Origin: Thermoanaerobacter kivui
Lineage (GTDB): Bacteria > Bacillota > Thermoanaerobacteria > Thermoanaerobacterales > Thermoanaerobacteraceae
Direction: 5' to 3'
DNA length: 64,000 nt
Assembly (NCBI RefSeq): GCF_000763575.1
Contig: NZ_CP009170.1
Span: 769,501 to 833,500, forward strand
Both the position numbers and the translations under genes were made by a program. The notes under the pieces were generated by a model. The model was not told where the DNA came from. It searched no databases and saw only the letters and a program-made list of their open reading frames with translations. Numbering within the stretch: position 1 is the first letter of the stretch; every line of letters starts with the position of its first letter. Shown here piece by piece: positions 26,308-34,999 of the stretch.

Positions 26308-27204
26308 ATGGAAGCTAAAATGACTATGAAAAAGAGGTATTTATACGAAGCTTTGTCAGGGTATGCTTTTGCGTTGCCTTTTATTGCTTCAATATCTATT
26401 TTTTTGATAGGACCATTAATTTATGCTTTTATTATAAGTTTTAAAGAATTTTTTTTAAATCCTGAAGCAAGCCGATGGGTTGGATTTACAAATTATACAA
26501 AATTATTCAGTGACCCAACGGTTAAAAGAGCTCTTTTAAATACAACACTTTATTCTTTAGGAGTAGTACCAACACAGCTAATTATTGCCTTAATACTAGC
26601 ATTAATTGTAAATTCGGATATTAAAGGTAAAACATTTTTTAGAGTTGCCTATTATATACCAACTGTTACATCCACAGTTGCAGTTTCTGTAATATTTTTA
26701 TATCTATTTAAAGCAGATGGTTTAGTTAATGCTTTGTTAGCTAAATTTGGCATACAAGGGCCTACTTGGTTCAATGACGTCAGGTTTGCGCTTCCTTCTA
26801 TCATGATGATGGCAATATGGTCTTCTGTAGGTAATTACATGGTGATTTTTCTTGCAGGATTACAAGATATACCATCAGAATTGTACGAGGCTGCAGAAGT
26901 AGATGGGGCTAATAAATTTCAAAGATTTTTCAAGATTACTCTTCCAATGTTGCGGCCAATAGTGTTTTTTAATCTAGTAATGTCATTAATTGGTACTTTC
27001 CAGGTTTTTGACCAAGCCTATGTAGTATCGCAAGGGACTGGTGGGCCTCTTGATGCTACAATGACAGTCGTGCTGAATATATATAGGACAGGATTTAGAG
27101 ATTTTAACATGGGTTACGCTTCAGCTATGGCTTTTGTATTATTTGTAATAATCTTGATATTGACTCTTATACAGCGAAAGCTTTTCAAAGAAGAAACCTA
27201 TTAG
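26308..27204 (+). CDS. sugar ABC transporter permease 1 (MalF type)
   Basis: 298 residues with six predicted membrane segments. The ATPase-contact EAA loop reads ELYEAAEVDGANKFQRFFKI (about residues 192-211) and PML follows. It starts at an ATG after AGGGAAGG. It pairs with the next permease 13 bases downstream. No ATPase gene is present in the cluster, so a shared ATPase of the MsmK type encoded elsewhere probably drives import (family knowledge). Confidence 0.9.
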   Translation: MEAKMTMKKRYLYEALSGYAFALPFIASISIFLIGPLIYAFIISFKEFFLNPEASRWVGFTNYTKLFSDPTVKRALLNTTLYSLGVVPTQLIIALILALIVNSDIKGKTFFRVAYYIPTVTSTVAVSVIFLYLFKADGLVNALLAKFGIQGPTWFNDVRFALPSIMMMAIWSSVGNYMVIFLAGLQDIPSELYEAAEVDGANKFQRFFKITLPMLRPIVFFNLVMSLIGTFQVFDQAYVVSQGTGGPLDATMTVVLNIYRTGFRDFNMGYASAMAFVLFVIILILTLIQRKLFKEETY

Positions 27205-27217
27205 GAGGTGGCAATAG

Positions 27218-28027
27218 ATGAAAAAGGTGTTGCGGTTTTTATTTTATACCGTTGTTGTAGGATATGCAGTAATTACACTTGGCCCTTTTATTTGGTCTAT
27301 AATAACATCTCTAAAACCCACCAGTGAATTAAATACTTTTGTTGTAAATATAAAGCATTTAACTTTAGATAACTATAAAATGATAATCACAAAATTTCCC
27401 TTTTTGAGATGGTTTATAAATAGTGCTATAGTTGCAGCTATAGTGACGTTTGGAAATATGCTGTTTAATTCTATGGCAGGGTATGCACTTGCAAGAATAA
27501 ATTTTCCTGGAAGAAATTTATTGTTTATGGTTGTGCTTGCTCTCATGATGGTGCCAGGACAGGTAGTGATGGTGCCGACTTATATCCTTCTCAGCAAATT
27601 AGGCTGGGTAAACACTTACATGGGTCTTACAATTCCGTTTTTGACCAGCAATTTTGGAATATTTTTAATGAGGCAATTTTTCTTATCTCTTCCCAAAGAG
27701 TTAGAAGAAGCAGCTACAATTGACGGTTTGTCACGATTTGGGATTTTCTTTAAAATAGTTTTGCCTTTGTCTAAACCTGCTCTTGCAACTCAATTCATTT
27801 TTATGTTTACTGGCAATTGGAATAGTTTCTTGTGGCCTAGCCTCTTGACGTCTAGTGATGATATGTATACACTGCCGGTAGGACTTAATTCCTTTTACGG
27901 GCAGTATTATCAATTTTGGAACCAGGTAATGGCAGGAGCTATACTTTTGACATTACCGACTATATTAATATTCTTAATATTCCAGAGATATTTTGTAAAA
28001 GGAATATCTACAACGGGATTAAAATAA
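27218..28027 (+). CDS. sugar ABC transporter permease 2 (MalG type)
   Basis: 269 residues with six predicted membrane segments. The EAA loop reads ELEEAATIDGLSRFGIFFKI (about 170-189), followed by VLPLSKPALAT. The C-terminus ends FVKGISTTGLK, the usual MalG-type ending. It overlaps nothing, has an AGGAGG ribosome site and completes the importer with permease 1 and the binding protein. Confidence 0.9.
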   Translation: MKKVLRFLFYTVVVGYAVITLGPFIWSIITSLKPTSELNTFVVNIKHLTLDNYKMIITKFPFLRWFINSAIVAAIVTFGNMLFNSMAGYALARINFPGRNLLFMVVLALMMVPGQVVMVPTYILLSKLGWVNTYMGLTIPFLTSNFGIFLMRQFFLSLPKELEEAATIDGLSRFGIFFKIVLPLSKPALATQFIFMFTGNWNSFLWPSLLTSSDDMYTLPVGLNSFYGQYYQFWNQVMAGAILLTLPTILIFLIFQRYFVKGISTTGLK

Positions 28028-28048
28028 ACGTAACGAAGGAGGAATAAA

Positions 28049-28696
28049 ATGGCAAGATATTGTGGAGTGATTTTTGATTTAGATGGTGTTATTACAGATA
28101 CTGCAAGATACCACTATTTGGCATGGAAAAAGCTTGCTGATGAGTTAGGAATATATTTTGATGAAGTTATCAATGAGAGGCTAAAAGGTGTAAGTCGTTT
28201 AGAATCTTTAGAGATAATTTTAGAAAAAAGTGATAAAAAATATTCTCAAGAAGAAAAAGAATATTATGCAAATAAGAAGAATGAGTACTATAAAGAGATG
28301 ATAAAAAAGATCACGCCTGAGGATTTATTGCCTGGAGTGGAGAGATTTATTGAGGAACTTAAAAAAAGAGGTATTAAAACGGCAATTGCTTCTGTCAGTA
28401 AAAACGCTTTTACTGTTGTTGAAAATTTAAAAATAAGAGATAAGTTTGACTATATAGTGGATGCAAATGAAATTAAGCATGGAAAACCTGACCCTGAGAT
28501 ATTTTTAAACGCAGCAGAGCATCTTGGCATTTCTCCTGAAAAGTGTATTGGAATAGAAGATTCTGCTGCGGGCATCACTGCAATAAAAAGAGCAGGAATG
28601 TTTGCAGTAGGAGTGGGCAATCCTGAAACGGTGAAAGAAGCAGACTTAATTTTAAAGGATTTAAGTGAAGCGGATAAAATATTAGAATTGCTGTAG
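28049..28696 (+). CDS. pgmB: beta-phosphoglucomutase
   Basis: A HAD-superfamily enzyme of 215 residues that turns beta-glucose-1-phosphate into glucose-6-phosphate through a glucose-1,6-bisphosphate intermediate. The nucleophile Asp10 and acid/base Asp12 are in FDLDGVITDT. The cap domain follows, then K and GIEDSAAGI motifs near the C-terminus. As last gene of the kojP operon it handles exactly the product KojP makes, and it could also serve the trehalose phosphorylase at 36118. Confidence 0.93.
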   Translation: MARYCGVIFDLDGVITDTARYHYLAWKKLADELGIYFDEVINERLKGVSRLESLEIILEKSDKKYSQEEKEYYANKKNEYYKEMIKKITPEDLLPGVERFIEELKKRGIKTAIASVSKNAFTVVENLKIRDKFDYIVDANEIKHGKPDPEIFLNAAEHLGISPEKCIGIEDSAAGITAIKRAGMFAVGVGNPETVKEADLILKDLSEADKILELL

Positions 28697-28754
28697 TGTG
28701 GAAATATTCCCCTGTATTTGGATGTCATTTCTCAAATTAATTTAGCCTAAAACC

Positions 28755-28845
28755 GACAGTGTAAAATTTCTGTAGGAAAATGACGTTAAAGTTCTTCAAT
28801 GATAAGTTTATCTAAAACCATCTCCTACAGTATCTTTACACTATC
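28755..28845. mobile_element. MITE-like element, 91 bp
   Basis: Terminal inverted repeats of 23 bp: GACAGTGTAAAATTTCTGTA.. (28755-28777) matches the reverse complement of 28823-28845 at 18 of 23 positions. The 45-bp middle has no coding sense. The ends resemble those of IS256-type elements (from memory), so it may be a deletion derivative. No target duplication seen. Confidence 0.55.
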
Positions 28846-28861
28846 AGTTGACGAATACAGA

Positions 28862-28890
28862 TTGAATTTTTGCTTGTTTGTTGTTATAAT
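28862..28890 (+). promoter_or_regulatory. promoter of the thiamine operon
   Basis: TTGAAT at 28862-28867 and TATAAT at 28885-28890 with a 17-bp spacer, about 65 bases before the TPP riboswitch. Confidence 0.75.
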
Positions 28891-28954
28891 TAAAATTAAG
28901 AACAACTAAGACATTTATCATAGCTTCTTAGCAAAGTTTGCAAAATCGAATATT

Positions 28955-29062
28955 GGGGGGAGCTGAGCGGGGCAAAAGCTCGGCTGAGAGTAGGCACTTA
29001 AAAAAATCCCTGTGCCTTGACCCTTTGAACCTGCTTCGGGTAATGCCGGCGAAGGGAGAGAA
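28955..29062 (+). promoter_or_regulatory. TPP riboswitch
   Basis: The conserved THI elements are present: GGGG...GCTGAGAGT near 28955-28990 and the 3' block ACCCTTTGAACCTG (about 29019-29032) followed by CGGGTAATGCCGGCG. It binds thiamine pyrophosphate and lowers expression of the thi genes; a terminator directly follows. Confidence 0.95.
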
Positions 29063-29071
29063 AGAAGATGA

Positions 29072-29109
29072 AGCCTTTAATGCAATATTCCGGCATTAAA
29101 GGCTTTTTT
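29072..29109 (+). terminator. TPP-riboswitch expression-platform terminator
   Basis: AGCCTTTAATGC pairs with GCATTAAAGGCT, followed by TTTTT. It is the likely switch terminator, although an antiterminator pairing was not traced. Confidence 0.8.
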
Positions 29110-29153
29110 GTTTAAGTTGATACAAAAATCGGTGTTTTTAAATTTAAAACCAC

Positions 29154-29179
29154 AAGCCGCCGGTAAAAGCGGCTTTTTT
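29154..29179 (+). terminator. second terminator before thiS
   Basis: AAGCCGC pairs with GCGGCTT followed by a T-run, 28 bases before the thiS start. Two terminators in tandem between riboswitch and gene are unusual. Confidence 0.75.
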
Positions 29180-29206
29180 ATTTTGGATTTTTAGGGGTGA
29201 TCAAAG

Positions 29207-29398
29207 TTGATAAAGGTAAATGACAAAGAGATGGATTTTAATGGCAGTGTAAAAGAGCTTTTGCTTTCATTAGGTCTTAATCTGAATGCGTGCGCTGTGC
29301 TGGTAAATGGGGAGATTGTAAAAAGAGAAAGCTGGGAAGATTTTCGGCTAAAGGATGGGGATTTTGTTGAGATTGTCAGCTTTGTTGGTGGTGGTTAA
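29207..29398 (+). CDS. thiS: thiamine sulfur carrier protein
   Basis: A 63-residue ubiquitin-like sulfur carrier. It ends in the required Gly-Gly (SFVGGG), with one extra Gly; the C-terminal glycine is adenylated by ThiF and then holds the sulfur for ThiG. It starts at a TTG with AGGGGTGA upstream. It is first in the thiSGHFE operon under the TPP riboswitch. Confidence 0.92.
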   Translation: MIKVNDKEMDFNGSVKELLLSLGLNLNACAVLVNGEIVKRESWEDFRLKDGDFVEIVSFVGGG

Positions 29399-29462
29399 AA
29401 AAACAAATTGGTTTTAAATATTGCTTTGATAAACATAGAATTTCAAATAAGGAGTGGGAAAG

Positions 29463-30227
29463 ATGTTTAAAATAGGCGGAAGAATTCTAAAGTCAAGGCT
29501 TTTTGTTGGAACAGGGAAGCTTCCTGATTACTCACTTATTGAGAAAATGTATAGCGAGGCTAAAGTCGAGGTTTTTGCGGTGGCAGTGAGGAGAATAGGA
29601 CCAAACACAAAGCATACCAAAAATGTCTTAGAGTATATTCCAAAGGATGCAATCACCATGGTAAACACATCAGGGGCTATGAATCACAAAGAGGCAGTAA
29701 AGATTGCGCAGATAGGAAGGGAGCTGACATCATCAGATTGGGTTAAAGTGGAGATTGAAAAGGATACAAAATATCTTTTCCCTGACAACTACGAAACCTT
29801 AAAGGCGTGTGAAATCCTTGTTAAAGAAGGGTTTAAGGTCTTTCCGTATATTTATCCTGACCTGAATATAGCAAAAGAGCTTGAGCAAATTGGGGTTGAG
29901 GCGGTCATGCCACTTGGCTCGCCAATCGGCACGAACAAAGGGATTGGCTGTGAAGTATTGTTAAAACCTATTATAAACGAAGTTAAAATTCCTGTGATAA
30001 TCGATGCAGGCATAGGAAGGCCATCCCATGCAGCACATGCAATGGAGCTTGGTGCAGATGCTGTTTTGATAAACACAGCAATTGCGACCTCGTCTGACCC
30101 GGTGAAAATGGCGGTTGCCTTTTCAAAAGCGGTTGAAGCAGGAAGGCTGGCTTTTGAGGTTGGGCTTTTGAAGGAATATGAGTATGCACAGGCTTCATCG
30201 CCACTTGACGAATTTATCAAAGGCTAA
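29463..30227 (+). CDS. thiG: thiazole synthase
   Basis: A TIM-barrel enzyme (254 residues) that joins 1-deoxyxylulose-5-phosphate, dehydroglycine and sulfur from ThiS into the thiazole ring. The Schiff-base lysine is probably Lys96 in WVKVEIEK. Phosphate-binding GIGRPSHAAHAMELGADAVL is near the C-terminus. I start at the ATG at 29463, because the GTG at 29454 is part of the ribosome site GGAGTGGG. Its partner ThiH follows. Confidence 0.95.
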   Translation: MFKIGGRILKSRLFVGTGKLPDYSLIEKMYSEAKVEVFAVAVRRIGPNTKHTKNVLEYIPKDAITMVNTSGAMNHKEAVKIAQIGRELTSSDWVKVEIEKDTKYLFPDNYETLKACEILVKEGFKVFPYIYPDLNIAKELEQIGVEAVMPLGSPIGTNKGIGCEVLLKPIINEVKIPVIIDAGIGRPSHAAHAMELGADAVLINTAIATSSDPVKMAVAFSKAVEAGRLAFEVGLLKEYEYAQASSPLDEFIKG

Positions 30228-30259
30228 AAATTTTGGATTTTCAAGAAGGTGTTTTAAAG

Positions 30260-31372
30260 ATGATGGAGTATTTAAAAGAAGCCCTTGAAGTTTACAGCCA
30301 ATATGAAAACTACATTCCCTCATTTGATGAGGCAAGAGAGATTCTGATAAAGGAGTTTCTGGATAAGTCCGACCTTGTAAAGCTTTTAAACATTGAGGAT
30401 GAAAGACTAATCAGGATAATGGCTAAAAAAGCCAAGAAATTGACAGAGGCAAACTTTGGCAAGGTGATTATGCTCTTTGCTCCCCTTTATATATCAAACT
30501 TTTGCCAAAATGGCTGTACCTATTGCGGATTTTCAAATTTGAAAAACTGCCCTCGTGAGAGACTTGAGAGAGAGCAGATGGAGATTGAGATGAAAAGTCT
30601 CAAAGACGAAGGGATTGACTCTGTGATAATTCTAACAGGCGAAGACAGGGTAAATTCGGATTTTGAATATATAAAAAGCGCATGCTCTGTTGCAGTAGAC
30701 TACTTTTCTGAGGTTTCAATTGAGGTATACCCGCTTTTGGAAAATGAATATGAAGAGCTTGCAAAGATAGGAGTTGTTGGCATAACAATCTATCAGGAAA
30801 CTTATCAAAAGGATGACTACGAAAAGCTTCATCTTTTTGGACCAAAAAAAGATTATGAGTTTAGACTTCTCACACCAGAAAGAGCACTCAAGACTGGCTT
30901 TCACGAAGCGTGTGTTGGCCCACTTTTGGGCCTTTCTCATCCCGAAAAAGATGCTTTTTGTGCAATCTTGCATGCCGAGTATTTGATGAATAAATTCCCC
31001 AAAGCCGAGATTTCTCTATCCTTTCCTCGCTTTAGGGATGCCAATACAGGTTTTAAACCAAGCTATTTGGTATCTGATAAAGAATATATAAAGTTTTTGC
31101 TGGCTGCAAGGATATATTTGCCAAGGGTTGGGATTGTGATTTCAACAAGGGAGAGAGCGGCTTTGCGTGATGCTTTAATGGATATTTGCATAACAAAGAT
31201 GTCTGCAGGCTCTAAAACAACTGTCGGTGGTTATGCAACTTCAAAGGATGAAAAACTTGGACAGTTTGAAATAGACGATTCAAGAAGTGTCAGCGAAATT
31301 GTAAATGTAATAATTCAAAAAGGACTAAGACCAGAGTTTACAAACTGGGTAAAAGGTGTGGGCAAATTATGA
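30260..31372 (+). CDS. thiH: 2-iminoacetate synthase (tyrosine lyase)
   Basis: A radical-SAM enzyme of 370 residues that splits tyrosine to p-cresol and dehydroglycine for thiazole synthesis. The CxxxCxxC motif is Cys82, Cys86, Cys89 in FCQNGCTYCGF. Presence of ThiH rather than glycine oxidase ThiO fits an anaerobe. The start is the ATG at 30260 with AGAAGGTG upstream. Its stop overlaps the thiF start by 4 bases, so translation is coupled. Confidence 0.95.
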   Translation: MMEYLKEALEVYSQYENYIPSFDEAREILIKEFLDKSDLVKLLNIEDERLIRIMAKKAKKLTEANFGKVIMLFAPLYISNFCQNGCTYCGFSNLKNCPRERLEREQMEIEMKSLKDEGIDSVIILTGEDRVNSDFEYIKSACSVAVDYFSEVSIEVYPLLENEYEELAKIGVVGITIYQETYQKDDYEKLHLFGPKKDYEFRLLTPERALKTGFHEACVGPLLGLSHPEKDAFCAILHAEYLMNKFPKAEISLSFPRFRDANTGFKPSYLVSDKEYIKFLLAARIYLPRVGIVISTRERAALRDALMDICITKMSAGSKTTVGGYATSKDEKLGQFEIDDSRSVSEIVNVIIQKGLRPEFTNWVKGVGKL

Positions 31373-31980
31373 GCTTGTTTGAGCTTATGCTAAGAAATTA
31401 CTTTGATGAAAAAATGCTTGAAAAACTTGGAAAAGTAATGGTTTTGATTATTGGCTGTGGTGGTCTTGGTTCGAACATTGCAGCTATGCTTGTGAGATGT
31501 GGAATAAAAAATCTTACCATAGTTGACTTTGACAAGGTTGACATATCAAATTTAAATAGGCAAAACTATTTCTTCTACCAAGCTGGGCAAAATAAAGTCT
31601 CTGCACTTTCTCAAATTCTTACAAAGATAAATCCATATATTAGCATAAAGACTCTAAATACCAAGGTTGATGAGTCAAACATAGATAAGATTATTGCAGA
31701 ATATGATGTAATTGTTGAAGCGGTTGACGATGAATGTACTAAAGCCTTGATATTTGGCAAAGCATTAGAGCACAGCAAAAAAGTGGTTTTAGCATCTGGC
31801 ATTGCAGGCTTTGGCGATTGTGAGAACATCAAGGTCAAGCGGGGCAAAGGTTTTGCGATAGTTGGTGATTTTTCCACTTCAGAAAAGGATAAAAAGCCAT
31901 ATGCGCCAAAAGTGCTTGCGGTGGCAGCAATTCAAGCAGATGAAGTTTTAAGGATGGTGAGTGAGCTTGACAAAGAATGA
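31369..31980 (+). CDS. thiF: ThiS adenylyltransferase, ThiF family
   Basis: An E1-like enzyme of 203 residues with the nucleotide-binding GCGGLGSN loop (about residues 29-36) and the DFDKVDISNLNRQ block. It adenylates the ThiS C-terminus. It is shorter than E. coli ThiF and lacks the two CxxC zinc pairs, as in the short clostridial type. It starts by ATGA overlap with thiH. Confidence 0.9.
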   Translation: MSLFELMLRNYFDEKMLEKLGKVMVLIIGCGGLGSNIAAMLVRCGIKNLTIVDFDKVDISNLNRQNYFFYQAGQNKVSALSQILTKINPYISIKTLNTKVDESNIDKIIAEYDVIVEAVDDECTKALIFGKALEHSKKVVLASGIAGFGDCENIKVKRGKGFAIVGDFSTSEKDKKPYAPKVLAVAAIQADEVLRMVSELDKE

Positions 31981-32626
31981 AAAATTAAGGCTTTTTCAAG
32001 ACTATAACATCTATTGCTTGACAGCCGAGAAATTTTCAAAAGGCCGTAGCAATATTGAGGTTGTGAAAGATATGCTTGAATCTGGAATAAAGATTATTCA
32101 ATACAGAGAAAAGTATAAAACTTTAAAAGAGAAATATCATGAATGTTTGAAGATTAGAAAAATGACCAAAGAATTTGGTGCAATCTTGATTGTGAACGAC
32201 CATGTGGACCTTTGCATGATGGTTGGTGCAGATGGAGTTCATATAGGGCAGAATGATTATCCAATAAAAGAGGTGAGAAAACTCCTTGGTGATGAGTATA
32301 TAATCGGTGTGACAGCTCATACAAAAGAGCAAATCAAAGAAGCTGAAAGCAATGCTGACTATGTTGGTGTTGCTCCGATATTTCAAAGCTTTACAAAGGA
32401 TAATCCTTTGCCTCCTATCGGGCTTGAGATGGTAAAGTGGACGGCTGAAAATTGCAAGCTCCCATTTGTTGCAATAGGTGGGATAAAAGAAGGAAATCTA
32501 AAAAGTGTTTTGGATATGGGTGCAAAGTGCGTATCGCTAGTGACAGAGATTGTTGGCGCAGATGATATTAAAAATAAAATCAAAAAACTACAGGAAATAA
32601 TGATGTCTAAAAAGGCTGAGTTTTAA
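31961..32626 (+). CDS. thiE: thiamine-phosphate synthase
   Basis: A TIM barrel of 221 residues that couples HMP-pyrophosphate and thiazole phosphate. Conserved blocks: QYREK (about 47-51), NDHVDLCMMVGADGVHIGQ and VGVAPIFQSFTK. It starts at a GTG 20 bases inside thiF after AAGGATG. The operon lacks thiC and thiD, so the pyrimidine half must be made or imported elsewhere. Confidence 0.92.
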   Translation: MSLTKNEKLRLFQDYNIYCLTAEKFSKGRSNIEVVKDMLESGIKIIQYREKYKTLKEKYHECLKIRKMTKEFGAILIVNDHVDLCMMVGADGVHIGQNDYPIKEVRKLLGDEYIIGVTAHTKEQIKEAESNADYVGVAPIFQSFTKDNPLPPIGLEMVKWTAENCKLPFVAIGGIKEGNLKSVLDMGAKCVSLVTEIVGADDIKNKIKKLQEIMMSKKAEF

Positions 32627-33001
32627 ATTTCTCAAAAACAATAAAAGGAGTGAAGATTGTAATCATTGATTTTAAAACTGTCTTTACAACATCTCGGCCT
32701 GTTAAAGAAAAACCTGCTTTATATCTCACTAATGCTTCTCTACAAGCAAGAGAAGCTCCATCTCTTTACATAATATATAAACTTTCTTTTTATTGATTTT
32801 TATACCAACATCACTTAATTTTTGCTCGCTTTTTTTAACAGTTTGGACAACTTTTAGAGGGTTAAAAAAATTGTCTATACAGTCGATGCTTGTTTTTGCA
32901 TGTATGAATTTAAAGAAATTAGCGACATGGTTATGGAAAAAAGATAGGGGACCCTCACTCTTATTTCATTATATTTATCAAATTATAGTTAAAAACAACG
33001 A
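32627..33001 (-). pseudogene. decayed minus-strand gene remnants
   Basis: No intact gene. On the minus strand two pieces have protein-like character: one containing NHVANFFKFIHAKTSI and VVQTVKKSEQKLSDVGIKI (about 32730-32945), and one containing DGASLACREALVRYKAG and LTGRDVVKTVLKS (about 32655-32750), in different frames. They may be parts of one broken gene; I do not recognise the family. Confidence 0.35.
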
Positions 33002-33042
33002 AAACCTCACTTTTTGTATTAGTTAAAAGTGGGGTTTGTCTT
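33002..33042. terminator. terminator between thi remnants and the trehalose locus
   Basis: AAACCTCACTTTT pairs with AAAAGTGGGGTTT (one G-T pair), followed by TGTCTT on the plus strand and AT-rich sequence on the other. Confidence 0.65.
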
Positions 33043-33093
33043 CAAACTGAATATTCTCCTATGTTTGGGGAATAATTTTTTTGTAAAAAACTC

Positions 33094-33122
33094 TTGCATT
33101 TTTAAAAAGGTAGTAATATAAT
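33094..33122 (+). promoter_or_regulatory. promoter of the second LacI regulator
   Basis: TTGCAT at 33094-33099 and TATAAT at 33117-33122, exactly 17 bp apart. Confidence 0.8.
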
Positions 33123-33125
33123 ATA

Positions 33126-33143
33126 ACTGTAAGCGGTTACAGT
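33126..33143. promoter_or_regulatory. LacI-family operator at the trehalose locus, site 1
   Basis: ACTGTAAGCGGTTACAGT is an 18-base palindrome with one mismatch, directly after the -10 box, with the central CG of LacI/GalR sites. A second copy follows the regulator gene. Confidence 0.85.
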
Positions 33144-33165
33144 AAATTGAGAAAAGGGTGTCAAA

Positions 33166-34179
33166 ATGGCGACAATAGACGATGTAGCAAAATTAGCAGG
33201 AGTTTCTATTGCAACTGTTTCGAGAGTTTTTAATAATAGCCCTTTGGTAAGTGAAAAAGCAAGGCAAAAAGTTTTAAAAGCTGCAGAAGAGCTGGGATAC
33301 AAACCCAGTATGCCAGCCAGAAGCCTGGCGATGAAGAAGACAAACACTATAGGGCTAATTGTGCCTGATATATCAAACCCTTACTATGCAGAAGTAGTAA
33401 GAGGTATTGAAGATGTCTGCAATATTTATAAATACAATATTACTTTGTGCAATGCAGACAATAAAAGAGAAAAAGAATTTCAATATATAGAAATGCTAAA
33501 AAATCGGTGGGTTGATGGAATAATATTTCACTGTGACTATTTTTCTGAAGAGCATTATGAAGTCTTTAAAAATGACAATATAAAGGTGGTACTTGCAGGA
33601 AGAACAACAAAGTTTGATGTGCCTTATGTAGGGATTGATAATTTTAAAGCGGCTTATGATGCAGTGAATTATTTGATATCATTAGGCCACAAGAGGATTG
33701 GAATTATTCATGGCCCTCTTGATGACATGAAAGAGACAATAGATAGCGTAGACAGGCTAAAAGGGTATAAGCAAGCTCTTATTGATAATGGCTTACCAAT
33801 TTATGATAAATTTATTAAAGAAGCAAATTTTAAGTATAAAGGCGGATATAATGCGGCGATGGAAATGCTAAAAGGCGAAATGAGACCTACTGCTATTTTT
33901 GCGATAAGTGATATTATGGCAATGGGAGCAATAAATGCGGTGTTTGACAGTGGACTTTCATGTCCTGAAGATATTTCTGTGATGGGCTTTGATAATATTG
34001 ACTTGTCAGAAGCTACAAGGCCTTCTCTTACGACTGTATCACAGCCTATGTATGAAATAGGGGCTGTTGCAGCTAGAATGCTTATAAAAATGTTAAATGG
34101 GGAAGAAATTGATGATTATCAAATAATTTTAAAACACAAAATTGTGTTAAGAAATTCTTGTATATCTCCAAAAGATTAA
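33166..34179 (+). CDS. LacI-family repressor of the trehalose phosphorylase locus
   Basis: A 337-residue LacI/GalR regulator with a standard N-terminal domain (TIDDVAKLAGVSIATVSRVF) and sugar-binding core. Operators TGTAAGCG-CTTACA flank it at 33126 and 34199, different from those of the kojP regulator, so the two systems are separable. The likely effector is trehalose or trehalose phosphate (inference). Confidence 0.9.
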   Translation: MATIDDVAKLAGVSIATVSRVFNNSPLVSEKARQKVLKAAEELGYKPSMPARSLAMKKTNTIGLIVPDISNPYYAEVVRGIEDVCNIYKYNITLCNADNKREKEFQYIEMLKNRWVDGIIFHCDYFSEEHYEVFKNDNIKVVLAGRTTKFDVPYVGIDNFKAAYDAVNYLISLGHKRIGIIHGPLDDMKETIDSVDRLKGYKQALIDNGLPIYDKFIKEANFKYKGGYNAAMEMLKGEMRPTAIFAISDIMAMGAINAVFDSGLSCPEDISVMGFDNIDLSEATRPSLTTVSQPMYEIGAVAARMLIKMLNGEEIDDYQIILKHKIVLRNSCISPKD

Positions 34180-34198
34180 ATTTTGTTTTATTTTTTAA

Positions 34199-34216
34199 AT
34201 TGTAAGCGCTTACAGT
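34199..34216. promoter_or_regulatory. LacI-family operator at the trehalose locus, site 2
   Basis: TTGTAAGCGCTTACAG is a near-perfect palindrome. It now abuts the deletion point that removed the front of the first permease gene. Confidence 0.8.
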
Positions 34217-34999
34217 TTTAAGCATGAAAAGCGCATCATTCAAACTATTACTTTAAGTTTTCAAGACCAGTATACTAAAGCATTCACATTGGCAAATTAT
34301 AAAGAGATTATAGGAAAAACAGAATTTAAAAATGCTTTTTTCAATACCATAGCTCTTACATTTATAAGTCTCACTTTGGAAATGACTGCAGGCCTCGTCA
34401 TTGCGCTTATTTTAAAAAGGAATTTTAAAGGAAAAGAGCTTTTGAGGTCTTTGATGTTGGTTCCTATGGGAGTTCCTACTCTTGTGTCAGGTGTTGCGAT
34501 GACCTATATTTTTGGGTTGTATGGTTATTTTAATGCGCTTTTGCAAAAACTACACATTATTGAAATGCCTATAGATTGGGCAAGTGGTGGTTTTAAGACA
34601 TTACTTATGGTTTCTGTAGCGGATATGTGGAAAGTTACTCCGATGGTCATACTTTTGCTTTTGGCTGGTCTTGAAAGTATACCAGATGAAGTTTATGAAG
34701 CTTCCAATATTGACGGGGCAACTGCGTGGCAAACTTTTAAATATGTGACATTGCCACTTTTAAAGCCCTCTATAACGATGGCCTTGATATTAAGAGCGAT
34801 AGATGCTTTTAGAATATTTGAACTTGTACTTGTTCTTGCAGGCCGTGCTACTCCTGTTATTTCTACCTTTGCGTATGATGAGTATAACAATTATGCAAAT
34901 GCCTATACATCCGCAGCAGCATCTACAATATTGCTTTTAATGATAGCGGTATTTATAGTGAGCTACTTAAAAATAGCTGGTACTAAGGAGGAACAATGA
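34202..34999 (+). pseudogene. sugar ABC permease 1, N-terminally deleted
   Basis: The open part from 34289 gives 236 residues of a MalF-type permease with the EAA loop EVYEASNIDGATAWQTFKYV. The frame is open upstream to about 34202 and reads LSFQDQYTKAFTLANYKEII, but it has no start codon with a ribosome site, and the first ~50 residues of the family are absent. The cut lies right after operator 2, so a deletion has joined promoter DNA to the gene body. The TTG at 34289 is unlikely to start translation. Confidence 0.75.

Noticed and set aside
34289-34999. Functional permease starting at TTG 34289
   Set aside because: No ribosome site, and the family N-terminus is missing; the partner genes are broken too.
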